A stretch of DNA of 64,000 bases from Polaromonas sp. (GTDB lineage Bacteria > Pseudomonadota > Gammaproteobacteria > Burkholderiales > Burkholderiaceae_C). The notes below the pieces were generated by a model that saw only the letters and a program-made list of their open reading frames with translations, did not search any database and was not told the origin of the DNA. Of this stretch, positions 17,680 to 28,300 are shown piece after piece. Numbering within the stretch: position 1 is the stretch's first letter; every line of letters begins with the position of its first letter. The position numbers and the translations under genes are program-made. The stretch is taken from assembly GCA_030683705.1 (NCBI GenBank), contig JAUXPP010000114.1, forward strand, positions 42,532 through 106,531, read 5' to 3'.

Positions 17680-18768
17680 ATGATCGAACTTGCAGTCGAA
17701 ATTGCCAGCAAGGCTCCGGGCCTGTCCTCGCCCAATCCTGCCGTGGGCTGTGTATTGACCTCCCCGGAGGGTCGTGTGCTGGGCCAGGGGCACACCCAGC
17801 GCGCCGGCGGCCCGCATGCCGAAATCATGGCCTTGCGCGACGCGGCAGCACAAGGCCATTCGGTGGCCGGTGCCACCGCCTGGGTCACGCTGGAGCCCTG
17901 CTCCCACCATGGCCGCACCGGTCCCTGCTGCGATGCGCTGATTGCCGCTGGCGTCAAAAAGGTGGTCGCCTCCATCGCGGACCCCAACCCCCTGGTCGCA
18001 GGGCAAGGCTTTGCGCGCTTGCGCGCCGCGGGCATGGAGGTCGAGGTGGGTCCGGGCGCCGCCGAGTCGCGGGAGCTCAATATCGGCTTTTTCAGCCGCA
18101 TGATCAGAAAAACCCCCTGGGTGCGCCTCAAAGTCGCTGCGTCGCTGGACGGCAAGACCGCGCTGGACAATGGCGCCAGCCAGTGGATCACGGCAGACGC
18201 CGCCCGCGCCGACGGCCATGCCTGGCGCGCCCGCGCGTCTGCGGTGTTGACCGGCATAGGCACGGTGCTGGAAGACGACCCACGGCTCGACGTCCGGCTG
18301 GTGGACACGCCGCGCCAGCCAGACCTGGTGGTGGTGGACAGCCGGCTGGAAACGCCCCTCGACGCCCGGCTCTTCATTCCCGGTCGCACCGTGTACATCT
18401 ATGCAGCCGGGCAAAACGACGAGAAGAAGGCCGCGCTGGAAGCGCGCGGCGCCACCGTGATCTACCAGCCCGGCGCCAACGGCAAGGTGGACCTGGCGGC
18501 CATGCTGCGTGATCTGGCACGGCGCGAGGTCAATGAAGTGCATGTGGAAGCCGGACACAAGCTCAATGGTTCACTGGTCCGCGAGGCCCTGGTGGACGAG
18601 TTTGTGGTCTACCTGGCGCCCAAATGGATAGGCCAGGGCGCCGGCATGGCCAGCTTTGGGCCGATCACCGAGCTGTCGCAGGCAGTGGAACTCGACTTCC
18701 GCTCCGCCGACCGGCTCGGCCCCGACCTGCGGATTGTCGCCAGGGTGCGCGGGCGCGACCTGTTTTAG
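17680..18768 (+). CDS. ribD: Bifunctional riboflavin deaminase/reductase RibD
   Basis: 362 aa with an N-terminal cytidine-deaminase-like domain (zinc site HAE in GGPHAEIMAL and PCSHHGRTGPC) and a C-terminal reductase domain (VRLKVAASLDGKTA). It carries out the deamination and reduction steps after GTP cyclohydrolase II. First gene of ribD-ribE-ribBA-ribH-nusB. I see no FMN riboswitch in the 120 bases upstream. The ATG at 17680 gives a slightly short N-terminus. Confidence 0.95.
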   Translation: MIELAVEIASKAPGLSSPNPAVGCVLTSPEGRVLGQGHTQRAGGPHAEIMALRDAAAQGHSVAGATAWVTLEPCSHHGRTGPCCDALIAAGVKKVVASIADPNPLVAGQGFARLRAAGMEVEVGPGAAESRELNIGFFSRMIRKTPWVRLKVAASLDGKTALDNGASQWITADAARADGHAWRARASAVLTGIGTVLEDDPRLDVRLVDTPRQPDLVVVDSRLETPLDARLFIPGRTVYIYAAGQNDEKKAALEARGATVIYQPGANGKVDLAAMLRDLARREVNEVHVEAGHKLNGSLVREALVDEFVVYLAPKWIGQGAGMASFGPITELSQAVELDFRSADRLGPDLRIVARVRGRDLF

Positions 18769-18822
18769 GCCCTGATTGGCGGGCGCGCCGTGCACCGCGC
18801 CAATCTCTGCGAAAATACCCCG

Positions 18823-19458
18823 ATGTTTACCGGAATCATTACCGGCGTGGGGCGCATCGTCGCTGTCCATCGCCTGGGCAGCTCTTTGGACCACGGCCGG
18901 CGCCTCGACATCGAGGCACCGGCGGCTTACCTCGACGATGTGGGCCTGGGCGACAGCATCGCGCTGAATGGCGCCTGCATGACGGTCACGGCACTGGACC
19001 CCGACAACAGGCAGTTTTCCATCGAAATTTCAGCCGAGTCGCTGGACAAGACCAGCGGCCTGGCTGAACCTGGCCCCATCAACCTCGAAAAAGCCCTGCG
19101 TGCGCATGATCGCCTCGGTGGCCATATCGTCGCCGGCCATGTGGACGGCGTGGGCACCGTCACCCATTTTGCACAGGTCGGCGAGAGCTGGGAACTGCGC
19201 ATCCTGGCGCCGCGTGAGCTGGCCAAATACCTGGCCTACAAGGGCTCCATCACCGTCAACGGGGTCAGCCTGACCGTCAACCGGGTGACCGATCTTGAGG
19301 GCGACACAGCCGGCTGCGAAATCAGCATCAACCTCATCACCCACACCGTGCAAAACACAGCCCTGGGCCATCTGCGCGTGCATTCGCAGGTCAACCTCGA
19401 AATCGACCTCATCGCGCGTTATGTCGAACGCATGCTCCACAACGGAAAGAACACCTGA
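18823..19458 (+). CDS. ribE: Riboflavin synthase alpha chain
   Basis: 211 aa. MFTGIITGVGRI is the canonical N-terminus, followed by two tandem lumazine-binding barrels (GACMTV in the first, GVSLTVN in the second). It dismutates two 6,7-dimethyl-8-ribityllumazine molecules to riboflavin. The ATG at 18823 is fixed by homology. Confidence 0.96.
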   Translation: MFTGIITGVGRIVAVHRLGSSLDHGRRLDIEAPAAYLDDVGLGDSIALNGACMTVTALDPDNRQFSIEISAESLDKTSGLAEPGPINLEKALRAHDRLGGHIVAGHVDGVGTVTHFAQVGESWELRILAPRELAKYLAYKGSITVNGVSLTVNRVTDLEGDTAGCEISINLITHTVQNTALGHLRVHSQVNLEIDLIARYVERMLHNGKNT

Positions 19459-19461
19459 CCC

Positions 19462-20574
19462 ATGACGATCGCCATCTCCCCTGTTGAAGACATCGTGGCC
19501 GACATGCGCGCCGGCCGCATGGTCATCCTGGTCGACGAAGAAGACCGCGAAAACGAAGGTGACCTGGTGCTGGCCGCCGATCACGTGACCCCGGAAGCCA
19601 TCAACTTCATGGCGCGTTACGGCCGTGGCCTGATCTGCCTGACGCTGACGCGCGAACGCTGCGAACGGCTGCAGCTGCCGCCCATGGTGGCGCGCAATGG
19701 AACCAAGATGGGCACTGCCTTCACCGTGTCCATCGAGGCTGCCGAGGGCGTGACCACCGGGATTTCTGCGGCCGACCGGGCGCGCACGGTGCAGGCTGCC
19801 GTGGCCAGGGACGCCAAAGTCAGCGACCTGGTCCAGCCCGGCCACATCTTCCCGCTGCAGGCGGTGGACGGCGGCGTGCTGATGCGCGCCGGCCACACCG
19901 AAGCCGGCTGCGACCTGGCTGGCATGGCCGGCTGCTCGCCGTCTGCCGTGATCTGCGAAATCATGAAGGACGACGGCACCATGGCACGCCTGCCCGACCT
20001 GCAGCAGTTTGCCGCCGAACACGGCCTGAAAATCGGCACGATTGCCGACCTGATCGAGCACCGCAGCCGCCATGATTCGCTGATTGAAAAAATCGGCGAA
20101 CGCACCATCCAGACAGCTTTCGGCGAGTTCGCTGTCCATGCCTTCAGGGACAAGCCCAGCCAGGGCCTGCACCTGGCGCTGGTCAAGGGCCAATGGGGCG
20201 CTGACGACACCGTGGCGGCGCGCGTGCATGAGCCGCTGTCGGTGCTGGACGCCCTGGAAACCGGCCGTTCCATGCATTCCTGGAGCCTGGACCAGAGCCT
20301 GGCGCATCTGGCCAAGGCCGGCAAAGGTGTGGCGGTGCTGCTCAACTGCGGCGAAAGTGCGGCCCAGTTGCTGGCACAGTTCGAAGGCACGGCACGCGCC
20401 AGCCAGGCGCCCGAACGCGGCCGCATGGACTTGCGCACTTACGGCGTGGGCGCGCAAATCCTGCGCGAGTGCGGCGTCCACAAGATGGAACTGATGGGCA
20501 ACCCGCGCCGCATGCCCAGCATGACGGGTTACGGGCTCGAGATCACCGGCTATATCGCCAACAAAAAGGAATAA
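19462..20574 (+). CDS. ribBA: DHBP synthase with degenerate GTP cyclohydrolase II domain (RibBX-like)
   Basis: 370 aa. Residues 1 to about 205 are an intact RibB domain making 3,4-dihydroxy-2-butanone 4-phosphate ([10 protein letters not shown] and [14 protein letters not shown]). The C-terminal half resembles RibA ([25 protein letters not shown]), but the zinc-binding stretch of RibA (Cys54, Cys65, Cys67 in E. coli) is replaced by [15 protein letters not shown] with no cysteine. It is therefore probably inactive as cyclohydrolase, as in described RibBX proteins, and a separate RibA should exist elsewhere. It starts three bases after ribE. Confidence 0.92.
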   Translation: MTIAISPVEDIVADMRAGRMVILVDEEDRENEGDLVLAADHVTPEAINFMARYGRGLICLTLTRERCERLQLPPMVARNGTKMGTAFTVSIEAAEGVTTGISAADRARTVQAAVARDAKVSDLVQPGHIFPLQAVDGGVLMRAGHTEAGCDLAGMAGCSPSAVICEIMKDDGTMARLPDLQQFAAEHGLKIGTIADLIEHRSRHDSLIEKIGERTIQTAFGEFAVHAFRDKPSQGLHLALVKGQWGADDTVAARVHEPLSVLDALETGRSMHSWSLDQSLAHLAKAGKGVAVLLNCGESAAQLLAQFEGTARASQAPERGRMDLRTYGVGAQILRECGVHKMELMGNPRRMPSMTGYGLEITGYIANKKE

Positions 20575-20577
20575 GAA

Positions 20578-21042
20578 GTGTTTGGTGCAGAAAAAGGCTC
20601 AGCCGACCACCTGAACGGCAAAAAACTCGCTATCGGCATCGTCCAGGCGCGTTTCAATGAAAGCATCACGAATGCCCTGGCCCAGGCCTGCTGGCAGGAA
20701 TTGCTGGCGCTGGGCGTCGAGGAAAAAAACATCCACCACGTCAAGGTACCGGGCGCGCTGGAGATTCCGTCGGCACTGCAGGCCCTGGCCGAGCGTGACC
20801 AGTACGATGCCCTGATTGCGCTGGGCTGCATCATCCGCGGCGAGACCTACCACTTCGAGCTGGTCGCGAATGAAAGCGGCGCCTCGGTCAGCCGGCTGGC
20901 GCTGGACTACCAGTTGCCTATCGCCAACGCCATCCTGACGGTGGAAAACGTCGCCCAGGCCGAAGCCCGCCAGGTGGACAAAGGCCGCGATGCGGCGCGG
21001 GTGGCCGTCGAGATGGCCAACCTGCTGAACGAACTCTCTTGA
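20578..21042 (+). CDS. ribH: 6,7-dimethyl-8-ribityllumazine synthase
   Basis: 154 aa. Conserved blocks are [21 protein letters not shown] and [17 protein letters not shown]. It condenses the RibD product with DHBP. GTG start three bases after ribBA, preceded by an AAGGA-like site. Confidence 0.96.
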   Translation: MFGAEKGSADHLNGKKLAIGIVQARFNESITNALAQACWQELLALGVEEKNIHHVKVPGALEIPSALQALAERDQYDALIALGCIIRGETYHFELVANESGASVSRLALDYQLPIANAILTVENVAQAEARQVDKGRDAARVAVEMANLLNELS

Positions 21043-21071
21043 ACACACCGCAACACATTCACCAGGCGCGC

Positions 21072-21590
21072 ATGTCCGACCCCAGCCCCCTCAAACCCAA
21101 ACGCCCACCGCAAACGCGCACCGGCCTGACCGACACCGGCGTCAAAAAAGCCGCGGACAAATCGGCCCGCACGCGCGCACGCGAGTTCGCCCTGCAGGCG
21201 CTGTACCAGCACCTGGTGGGCCGCAATGAGGCGGCCTCCATCGACGCCTTCACGCGGGACCTGGTCGGCTTTCACAAGGCCGACTCGGCCCACTACGACG
21301 CCCTGCTGCATGGCTGTATCGGCGAAGCCGCTGCACTCGACGAAAGTTTCACGCCGCTGCTGGACCGCAAGATGGCAGAAATCTCGCCGGTCGAACACGC
21401 GGTGTTGTGGATTGGTGCCTATGAATTCAAGCACTGCCTGGACGTGCCCTACCGCGTCGTCATCAACGAATGTATCGAGCTGACCAAGGCTTTTGGCGGC
21501 ACCGACGGCCACAAATACGTCAATGGCGTGCTGCACAAGCTGGCGCCGGGCTTTCGCGCAGCCGAAGTGGCTGCCGACAAAAAAACCTGA
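21072..21590 (+). CDS. nusB: Transcription antitermination factor NusB
   Basis: 172 aa. The core [18 protein letters not shown] and the C-terminal [24 protein letters not shown] are classic NusB. It acts with NusE in rRNA antitermination. The ATG at 21072 gives MSDPSPLK with a Lys/Pro-rich N-terminal extension. The ribH-nusB pair is conserved in proteobacteria. Confidence 0.95.
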   Translation: MSDPSPLKPKRPPQTRTGLTDTGVKKAADKSARTRAREFALQALYQHLVGRNEAASIDAFTRDLVGFHKADSAHYDALLHGCIGEAAALDESFTPLLDRKMAEISPVEHAVLWIGAYEFKHCLDVPYRVVINECIELTKAFGGTDGHKYVNGVLHKLAPGFRAAEVAADKKT

Positions 21591-21598
21591 TACCCGGC

Positions 21599-22804
21599 AT
21601 GACGTCCCTGCGGATCGCCCGGCGCGCCCAGCGCATCGAGCCTTTTTATGTGATGGAGGTTGCCAAAGCGGCCGCGGCGATGGCCCGGGAGGTGGCGCAG
21701 ACCGCACACCCGATGATTTTCCTGAACATCGGCGAGCCCGACTTCACCGCGCCGCCGCTGGTTCAGGAAGCGGCGACACGCGCCATCCGCGATGGCAATA
21801 CCCAGTACACCCAGGCCACCGGCCTGCAGGAACTGCGTGAACGCATCAGCGCCTGGTATGCGACACGCTTCCAGGCGGATGTGGCGCCCGGCCGCATCAT
21901 CATCACCGCCGGCGCATCGGCGGCGCTGCAACTGGCCTGCCTGGCGCTGATCGAAGCCGGCGACGAGATCCTGATGCCGGACCCGAGCTATCCCTGCAAC
22001 CGGCATTTTGTCAGCGCCGCCGAAGGCAATGCGGTATTGGTACCGACCACGGCAGAAGAGCGCTTCCAGCTCAGCAGTGCCAAGGTCCAGGCCGCCTGGA
22101 CAGACAAAACCCGCGGCGTGCTGCTGGCCTCGCCGTCGAACCCGACCGGCACCTCCATCGCGCCCGAAGAGCTGCGCCGCATCCACGAATTTGTACACAG
22201 CCGCGGCGGCATCACGCTGATCGACGAGATCTACCTCGGCCTGAGTTACGAAGAACGTTTTGGCCACACCGCGCTGGCCATGGCCGACGGTCTCGGTAAC
22301 AGCATCATCAGCATCAACAGCTTCAGCAAATACTTCAACATGACCGGCTGGCGCCTGGGCTGGCTGGTGGTGCCCGAGGAACTCGCGCCGGTGATCGAGC
22401 GCATTGCGCAGAACCTGTTCATCTGCCCCAGCACCGTGGCGCAGCATGCGGCGCTGGCCTGCTTCGAACCGGATAGCCTGGCCGAGTACGAACGCCGCCG
22501 CGCGGAGTTCAAGGCCAGGCGCGACTACTTCATTCCAGAACTCAACCGCCTCGGCCTGACCGTGCCGGTGATGCCGGACGGCGCGTTTTACGCCTATGCC
22601 GACTGCACAGACGCCGCGAAACGGTTGGGCGTGTCAGGCAGCTGGGACTTCGCTTTCGAACTGATGAAACGCGCCCACCTCGCCGTAACACCGGGAAGGG
22701 ACTTCGGAACCATGGCACCCGAACGCTACATCCGATTTTCCACGGCCAATTCGATGTCGCAGTTGAAGGAAGCCGTCGCGCGGCTGGAGGCCGTACTTGG
22801 TTAA
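21599..22804 (+). CDS. PLP-dependent class I/II aminotransferase
   Basis: 401 aa. Fold-type I aminotransferase with NIGEPDFTAPP, the SNPTGT motif and the PLP lysine in NSFSKYFNMTGWRLGW. The substrate cannot be told from sequence. It starts eight bases after nusB and its stop overlaps the TTG start of ybgC, so it sits in one transcription unit from ribD or nusB into tol. Confidence 0.9.
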   Translation: MTSLRIARRAQRIEPFYVMEVAKAAAAMAREVAQTAHPMIFLNIGEPDFTAPPLVQEAATRAIRDGNTQYTQATGLQELRERISAWYATRFQADVAPGRIIITAGASAALQLACLALIEAGDEILMPDPSYPCNRHFVSAAEGNAVLVPTTAEERFQLSSAKVQAAWTDKTRGVLLASPSNPTGTSIAPEELRRIHEFVHSRGGITLIDEIYLGLSYEERFGHTALAMADGLGNSIISINSFSKYFNMTGWRLGWLVVPEELAPVIERIAQNLFICPSTVAQHAALACFEPDSLAEYERRRAEFKARRDYFIPELNRLGLTVPVMPDGAFYAYADCTDAAKRLGVSGSWDFAFELMKRAHLAVTPGRDFGTMAPERYIRFSTANSMSQLKEAVARLEAVLG

Positions 22805-23215
22805 GCCGGCCTTCCAGTGGCCGCTGCGTGTCTACTGGGAAGACACCGATGCCGGCGGCATCGTGTTCTACGCCAACTACCTGAAATTTTTTGAACGTTC
22901 ACGTACCGAGTGGCTCAGATCCCTGGGGATTGAGCAACACGCGCTGCGTGAGCGCACCGGCGGCATGTTTGTGGTCAGCGAGACCAGCGTGCGTTACCAC
23001 CGGCCCGCACGCCTTGACGATGAACTGATTGTTACTGCCGCCCTGATCGAAAAAGGCCGCGCGTCCATGATAATCGGGCAAAGTGCGCTATTAAAATCAG
23101 AGCATGGGCCGATCCTGCTGTGTGAAGGCACGATACGCATCGGCTGGGTCGATGCCGCTGGCCTGAAACCTGCACGCCTTCCCGCTGACCTTCTTGACCG
23201 TCTGGAAACCACAAC

Positions 23216-23219
<4 letters not shown>
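22797..23219 (+). CDS. ybgC: Tol-Pal associated acyl-CoA thioesterase YbgC
   Basis: 140 aa hotdog thioesterase. YWEDTDAGGIVFYANYLKFFERSRTEWLR holds the catalytic Asp and the family signature. The start appears to be TTG at 22797, inside the end of the aminotransferase gene. The stop overlaps tolQ by four bases. It is the usual first gene of the tol operon. Confidence 0.93.
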
Positions 23220-23908
<689 letters not shown>

Positions 23909-23914
23909 ACAGCC

Positions 23915-24346
23915 ATGCCAGCAGTCTCATCCCGCGGCCGCGGCCGCCGCACCATCAGTGAAATCAACATGGTGCCCTTCATCGACGTGATGCTGGTGCT
24001 GCTCATCATCTTCATGGTGACGGCGCCGCTGATCACGCCCAGCATGATTGCCTTGCCCAAGGTCGGCAAGGCGCCGGGCCAGCCGCCCAAACCGATCCAG
24101 ATCGAGATCAGCAAGGACGAAGTCATCCAGATCAAGTCGGAAGGCAATTCCGTCCCGGCACGGCTGGCAGAGGTCGGCGCCGCGGTCAAGCGTTTGCAGC
24201 CGTCGGTGCCGGCGGGTGAGCAGGTCACGCCTGTGGTGATCAGTGCCGACAAATCCATCAAGTACGAAACCGTGGTCAAGGTCATGGACGCGCTGCAAAA
24301 AGCCGGCGTCGCCCGTGTCGGCCTGTCGGTGCAAACCGGCAACTGA
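23915..24346 (+). CDS. tolR: TolR, Tol-Pal motor subunit
   Basis: 143 aa. One N-terminal membrane helix holds the proton-carrying Asp (EINMVPFIDVMLVLLIIFMV); the rest is periplasmic. It starts six bases after tolQ. ExbD/TolR family. Confidence 0.95.
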   Translation: MPAVSSRGRGRRTISEINMVPFIDVMLVLLIIFMVTAPLITPSMIALPKVGKAPGQPPKPIQIEISKDEVIQIKSEGNSVPARLAEVGAAVKRLQPSVPAGEQVTPVVISADKSIKYETVVKVMDALQKAGVARVGLSVQTGN

Positions 24347-24360
24347 GACCCACGCCCTCC

Positions 24361-25275
24361 ATGCCCAGCGCCGCCGACCGCCTCGACCTGGCACCGCAAC
24401 CCGATCCCGGTGCGCTGCGGTCTTTTGGCCTGGCGCTGCTGGTCCATGCGCTGCTGATAGGCGCGCTCACCTGGGGCATCAACTGGAAACACAGCGACCC
24501 CGACCTGTCGTTTGAAGCCGAACTCTGGTCCAGCGTGCCACAGGAGGCCGCGCCCAAGCTCATCGAGCCCCCGCCTGCACCGCCGCCGCCGCCGCCCCCT
24601 CCCCCACCGCCCGAGCCTGTGCTCAAGGCGCCGCCACCGCCGCCCGCGCCGGATGTGGACATTGCGCTCGAGCGGGAAAAGAAGCGCAAGCTGGAGCTCA
24701 AGAAAAAAGAGGCTGAACTGGCCAAAGCCAAAGCCGAGCAGGAAAAACTCAAAGAGCTGCAGGCCAAAAAGGAAAAAGAGCAGAAGCTCAAGGAAGACCT
24801 CGCCAAACGCAAGGCCGAGGAAGCGAAGAAGCTCGAAGCCAAAAAAGCCGATGACAAAAAGCAGGACGCGAAGGACGCTGAGAAGAAGAAACTGGCGGAC
24901 GCCGCCGCCGAAAAACTGCGCCAGGACAACATCAAACGCGCCCTGGGCCTGGCCAGCGCCACCGGCGGCGCCGATGCCAAAGGCACGGCGCTCAGGGCCA
25001 GCGGCCCCTCAGCCAGCTACGGCGGCAAGGTGCGCGCCAGGGTCAAGCCGAACATCATCTTTACCGAAGACATCGCCGGCAACCCGACCGCTGAAGTCGA
25101 GGTACGCACCTCGCCGGACGGCACCATCCTCGGCCAGCGCCTGATCAAGTCCAGCGGCAACAAGGCCTGGGACGAGGCGGTGATCAAGGCCATCATCCGC
25201 ACCGAAACCATGCCGAAAGACGTGGACGGCCGGGTGCCGACGCCGATGATCCTGGAGTTCCGGCCCAAGGATTGA
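24361..25275 (+). CDS. tolA: TolA, periplasm-spanning Tol protein
   Basis: 304 aa. An N-terminal membrane helix (FGLALLVHALLIGALTWGI), a Pro-rich stretch (about residues 65-100, with runs of prolines), a long Lys/Glu/Ala coiled coil (about 100-200), and a C-terminal TonB/TolA-like domain (FTEDIAGNPTAEVEVRTSPDG). It couples the TolQR motor to Pal at the outer membrane. No tolB or pal follows; dnaE is convergent. Confidence 0.93.
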   Translation: MPSAADRLDLAPQPDPGALRSFGLALLVHALLIGALTWGINWKHSDPDLSFEAELWSSVPQEAAPKLIEPPPAPPPPPPPPPPPEPVLKAPPPPPAPDVDIALEREKKRKLELKKKEAELAKAKAEQEKLKELQAKKEKEQKLKEDLAKRKAEEAKKLEAKKADDKKQDAKDAEKKKLADAAAEKLRQDNIKRALGLASATGGADAKGTALRASGPSASYGGKVRARVKPNIIFTEDIAGNPTAEVEVRTSPDGTILGQRLIKSSGNKAWDEAVIKAIIRTETMPKDVDGRVPTPMILEFRPKD

Positions 25276-25316
25276 GGCAAGGAAGGCCTCGTCCATCACC
25301 CCTGGGGCGGGCGATC

Positions 25317-25370
25317 GCTATCAATATAGTAGCTGCTTACGCTCGTCCACTAGGGGCTGGAGCCCGATTT
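25317..25370 (+). repeat. Interspersed ~55-bp repeat, intergenic copy between tolA and dnaE
   Basis: Begins GCTATCAATATAGTAGCTGC and ends GGGGCTGGAGCCCGATTT, butting exactly against the dnaE stop codon. It sits between convergent genes. Confidence 0.75.
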
Positions 25371-28300
25371 CACTCATAAACAATCTGTGCCAGCCCCTGG
25401 TCGGCCTGCGCCATCCAGCTGGCCAGCGCGGCGTCGGTCGGGAAGAACCTGGCGGCCTCGCCGAGCTGCAGTTCGGCGACCACACTGCTGCGCCGCAGGC
25501 TCAGGCGCACCGGCAGGCCGCGGCTGACTTCGCCCTGCTCGGACATTTCCTTGCGCGGCGGAAAGTCGCGCACGATGCGCTGCACGTCCGGCGCGCTGCC
25601 GTTGACCGCCACACGCAGGTACTTGCCGAAGCGGCAACGCGCCGACTCCAGGCTCCACACCTGCGTCACCTTGAAACGGCGGCCAAAACGCTCGGACGCC
25701 GGCTGCAGGGTGCCCTGCACGATCACCAGTTCGTCATCCTTGAGAAGGTTGCGGTTGGCGTTGAAGGTGGCTTCATCCACCGAGGCTTCCAGCGTGTCGG
25801 TCTTGTCGTCGAGCTTGAAGATGATCAGCTTGCCGCGGTTGCCGTTGATCACGCGCAAGTCGCTGACGATGGCCGCCAGCAGTGTCTGGTCGCGCGAGTC
25901 GATCAGGTCGTCGATCGTGCGCTTGACGAACTGCCGCACCTCGGTCTCCACCTCGTCGAACAGGTGGCCGGACAGGTAAAAGCCGATCGCTGTTTTCTCC
26001 TGCACCAGACGCGCTTTCACGCCGAAAGGCACTGCCTCGACCAGCGGCGGCTCCTGGGTGCTCGCCGCATGCGAGTCCATGTCGAACAGCCCGCCCTGGT
26101 TCACATTGGCCTCGGCCTGCGCCGCAAATTCAAAAGCGCGATCCACCGACGCCAGCAGCGAGGCGCGGTTGAGCTGCAGGTTGTCGAAGGCGCCGGCCTT
26201 GATCAGCGCCTCGACCGTGCGTTTGTTCATTTTGGTCTTGTCGACGCGCAGGCAGAAGTCGAACAGGGAAGTGAAAGGCCCGCCAGCTTCGCGCGCCGCC
26301 ACGATGGCCGCAATCGCCTGCTGGCCCGTGCCCTTGACCGCGCCCAGGCCGTAACGAATGCTGGTGTTGCTGATCGGCTCGAAGCGGTAGTGGCCGCGGT
26401 TCACGTCAGGTGACTCGAAGCTGATGCCCATCTTCTGCGCATCACCGAACAGGATTTTCAGCTTGTCGGTGTCGCCCATCTCGACGGTCATGTTGGCGCA
26501 GAAGAACTCGGCCGTGTAGTGGCGTTTGAGCCAGGCCGTGTGGTAGGCCAACAGCGCGTAGGCGGCCGAGTGCGACTTGTTGAAGCCGTAACCCGCGAAC
26601 TTCTCCATCAGGTCGAAAACCTCGTCGGCTTTTTCCTGGCTCAAGCCGTTGATACCGGCGCCCTTGCGGAAAATTTCCCGCTGCGAGGCCATCTCCTTCT
26701 CGTCCTTCTTGCCCATGGCGCGGCGCAACATGTCGGCGCCGCCCAGCGAGTAACCGCCCAGGATCTGCGCGGTCTGCATCACCTGCTCCTGGTAGACCAT
26801 GATGCCGTAGGTCTCTTCCAGAATGGGCTTGACGCGCGGGTCCGGGTACTCGGGGGTTTCCTTGCCCTGCTTGCGCGCGATGTAGGTCGGGATCAGGTCC
26901 ATCGGGCCCGGCCGGTACAGCGCGTTCATCGCGATCAGGTCTTCGAGGCGGTTCGGCCGCGCATCCCTGAGCATGCGCTGCATGCCGATACTTTCAAACT
27001 GGAACACGGCCTCGGTCTTGCCCTCGGCAAACAGCGCATACACCCGCTGGTCGTCGAGCGGCAGGTTTTCGAACTTGAAGTCTTTTTGCGCCGGATGCCG
27101 CTGCACGATGAACTCGCGCGCCAGCTCCAGGATGGTCAGCGTCGCCAGGCCCAGAAAGTCGAACTTGACCAGGCCAATCGCCTCGACGTCGTTCTTGTCG
27201 AACTGGCTCACGGCCGAGGTGCTGCCGGGCTGCAGGTAGAGCGGGCAGAAGTCGGTAAGTTTTCCCGGCGCAATCAGCACACCGCCGGCATGCATGCCGA
27301 CGTTACGTGTCAGGCCTTCGAGCTTGCGCGCGAGCTCCAGCAAGGTTCGCACGTCTTCTTCCTTGGCCTCGCGTTCGGCCAACACCGGTTCGGCTTCCAG
27401 CGCATACACCATCTTGTCGTTTTTCTTGCGCTCGGCAGGCACCAGTTGCAGGGTCACGGCCTGGCCCGGCTTGTTCGGCACCAGCTTGGAGATGCCGTCG
27501 CAAAAGCCATAGGAAAAATCGAGCACACGGCCGACGTCGCGGATCGCCGCGCGTGCCGCCATGGTGCCGAAGGTCACGATCTGGCTGACCGCCGCGTGGC
27601 CGTACTTGTCCTTGACGTAGTCGATCACGCGGTCGCGGTTGGTCTGGCAGAAGTCGATATCGAAGTCGGGCATGGAGACCCGCTCCGGATTCAGGAAACG
27701 TTCGAACAGCAGGTTGTACTGCAGCGGATCCAGGTCGGTAATCTTCAGTGAATAAGCCACCAGCGAACCCGCGCCGGAACCCCGGCCCGGTCCCACCGGG
27801 CAGCCATTGCTCTTGGCCCAGTTGATGAAGTCGCCCACGATCAGGAAGTAGCCCGGGAAGCCCATCTTCAGGATGGTGTTGATCTCGAACTCCAGCCGCT
27901 CCACATACTGCGGGCGCTTTTCGTTGCGGACGGCCTCATTCGGGTACAGATGCGCCAGCCGCTCTTCCAGCCCCTGGAAAGACGCGTAGCGGAAATACTC
28001 GTCAGGCGGCATGCGCACGCCATTGACCTCGGGCGTGGGGTACTCGGGCAGCATGGGCTTGCCGAGCTCGAGCTTGAGGTTGCAGCGTTTGGCAATCTCC
28101 AGCGTGTTGGCCAGCGCCGAGGGCAGGTCGGCGAACAGTTCGGCCATCTGCGCCGATGACTTGAAATACTGCTCGCGTGTGAACTTGCGCACGCGCCGCG
28201 CATTGCCCAGGATCTCGCCGCCGGCGATACAGACGCGCGCTTCGTGGGCCTCGTAATCCTCGTAACCGAGGAACTGCACCGGGTGCGTGGCCACCACCGG

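Noticed and set aside
19030..20481. A minus-strand open frame opposite ribE and ribBA
   Set aside because: Antisense to two certain genes; composition is typical of a shadow frame.
24590..24660. CCG-rich repetitive tract that might be a microsatellite
   Set aside because: It encodes the Pro-rich linker normal for TolA.
26519..27751. A plus-strand open frame opposite dnaE
   Set aside because: Antisense to dnaE and without motifs.
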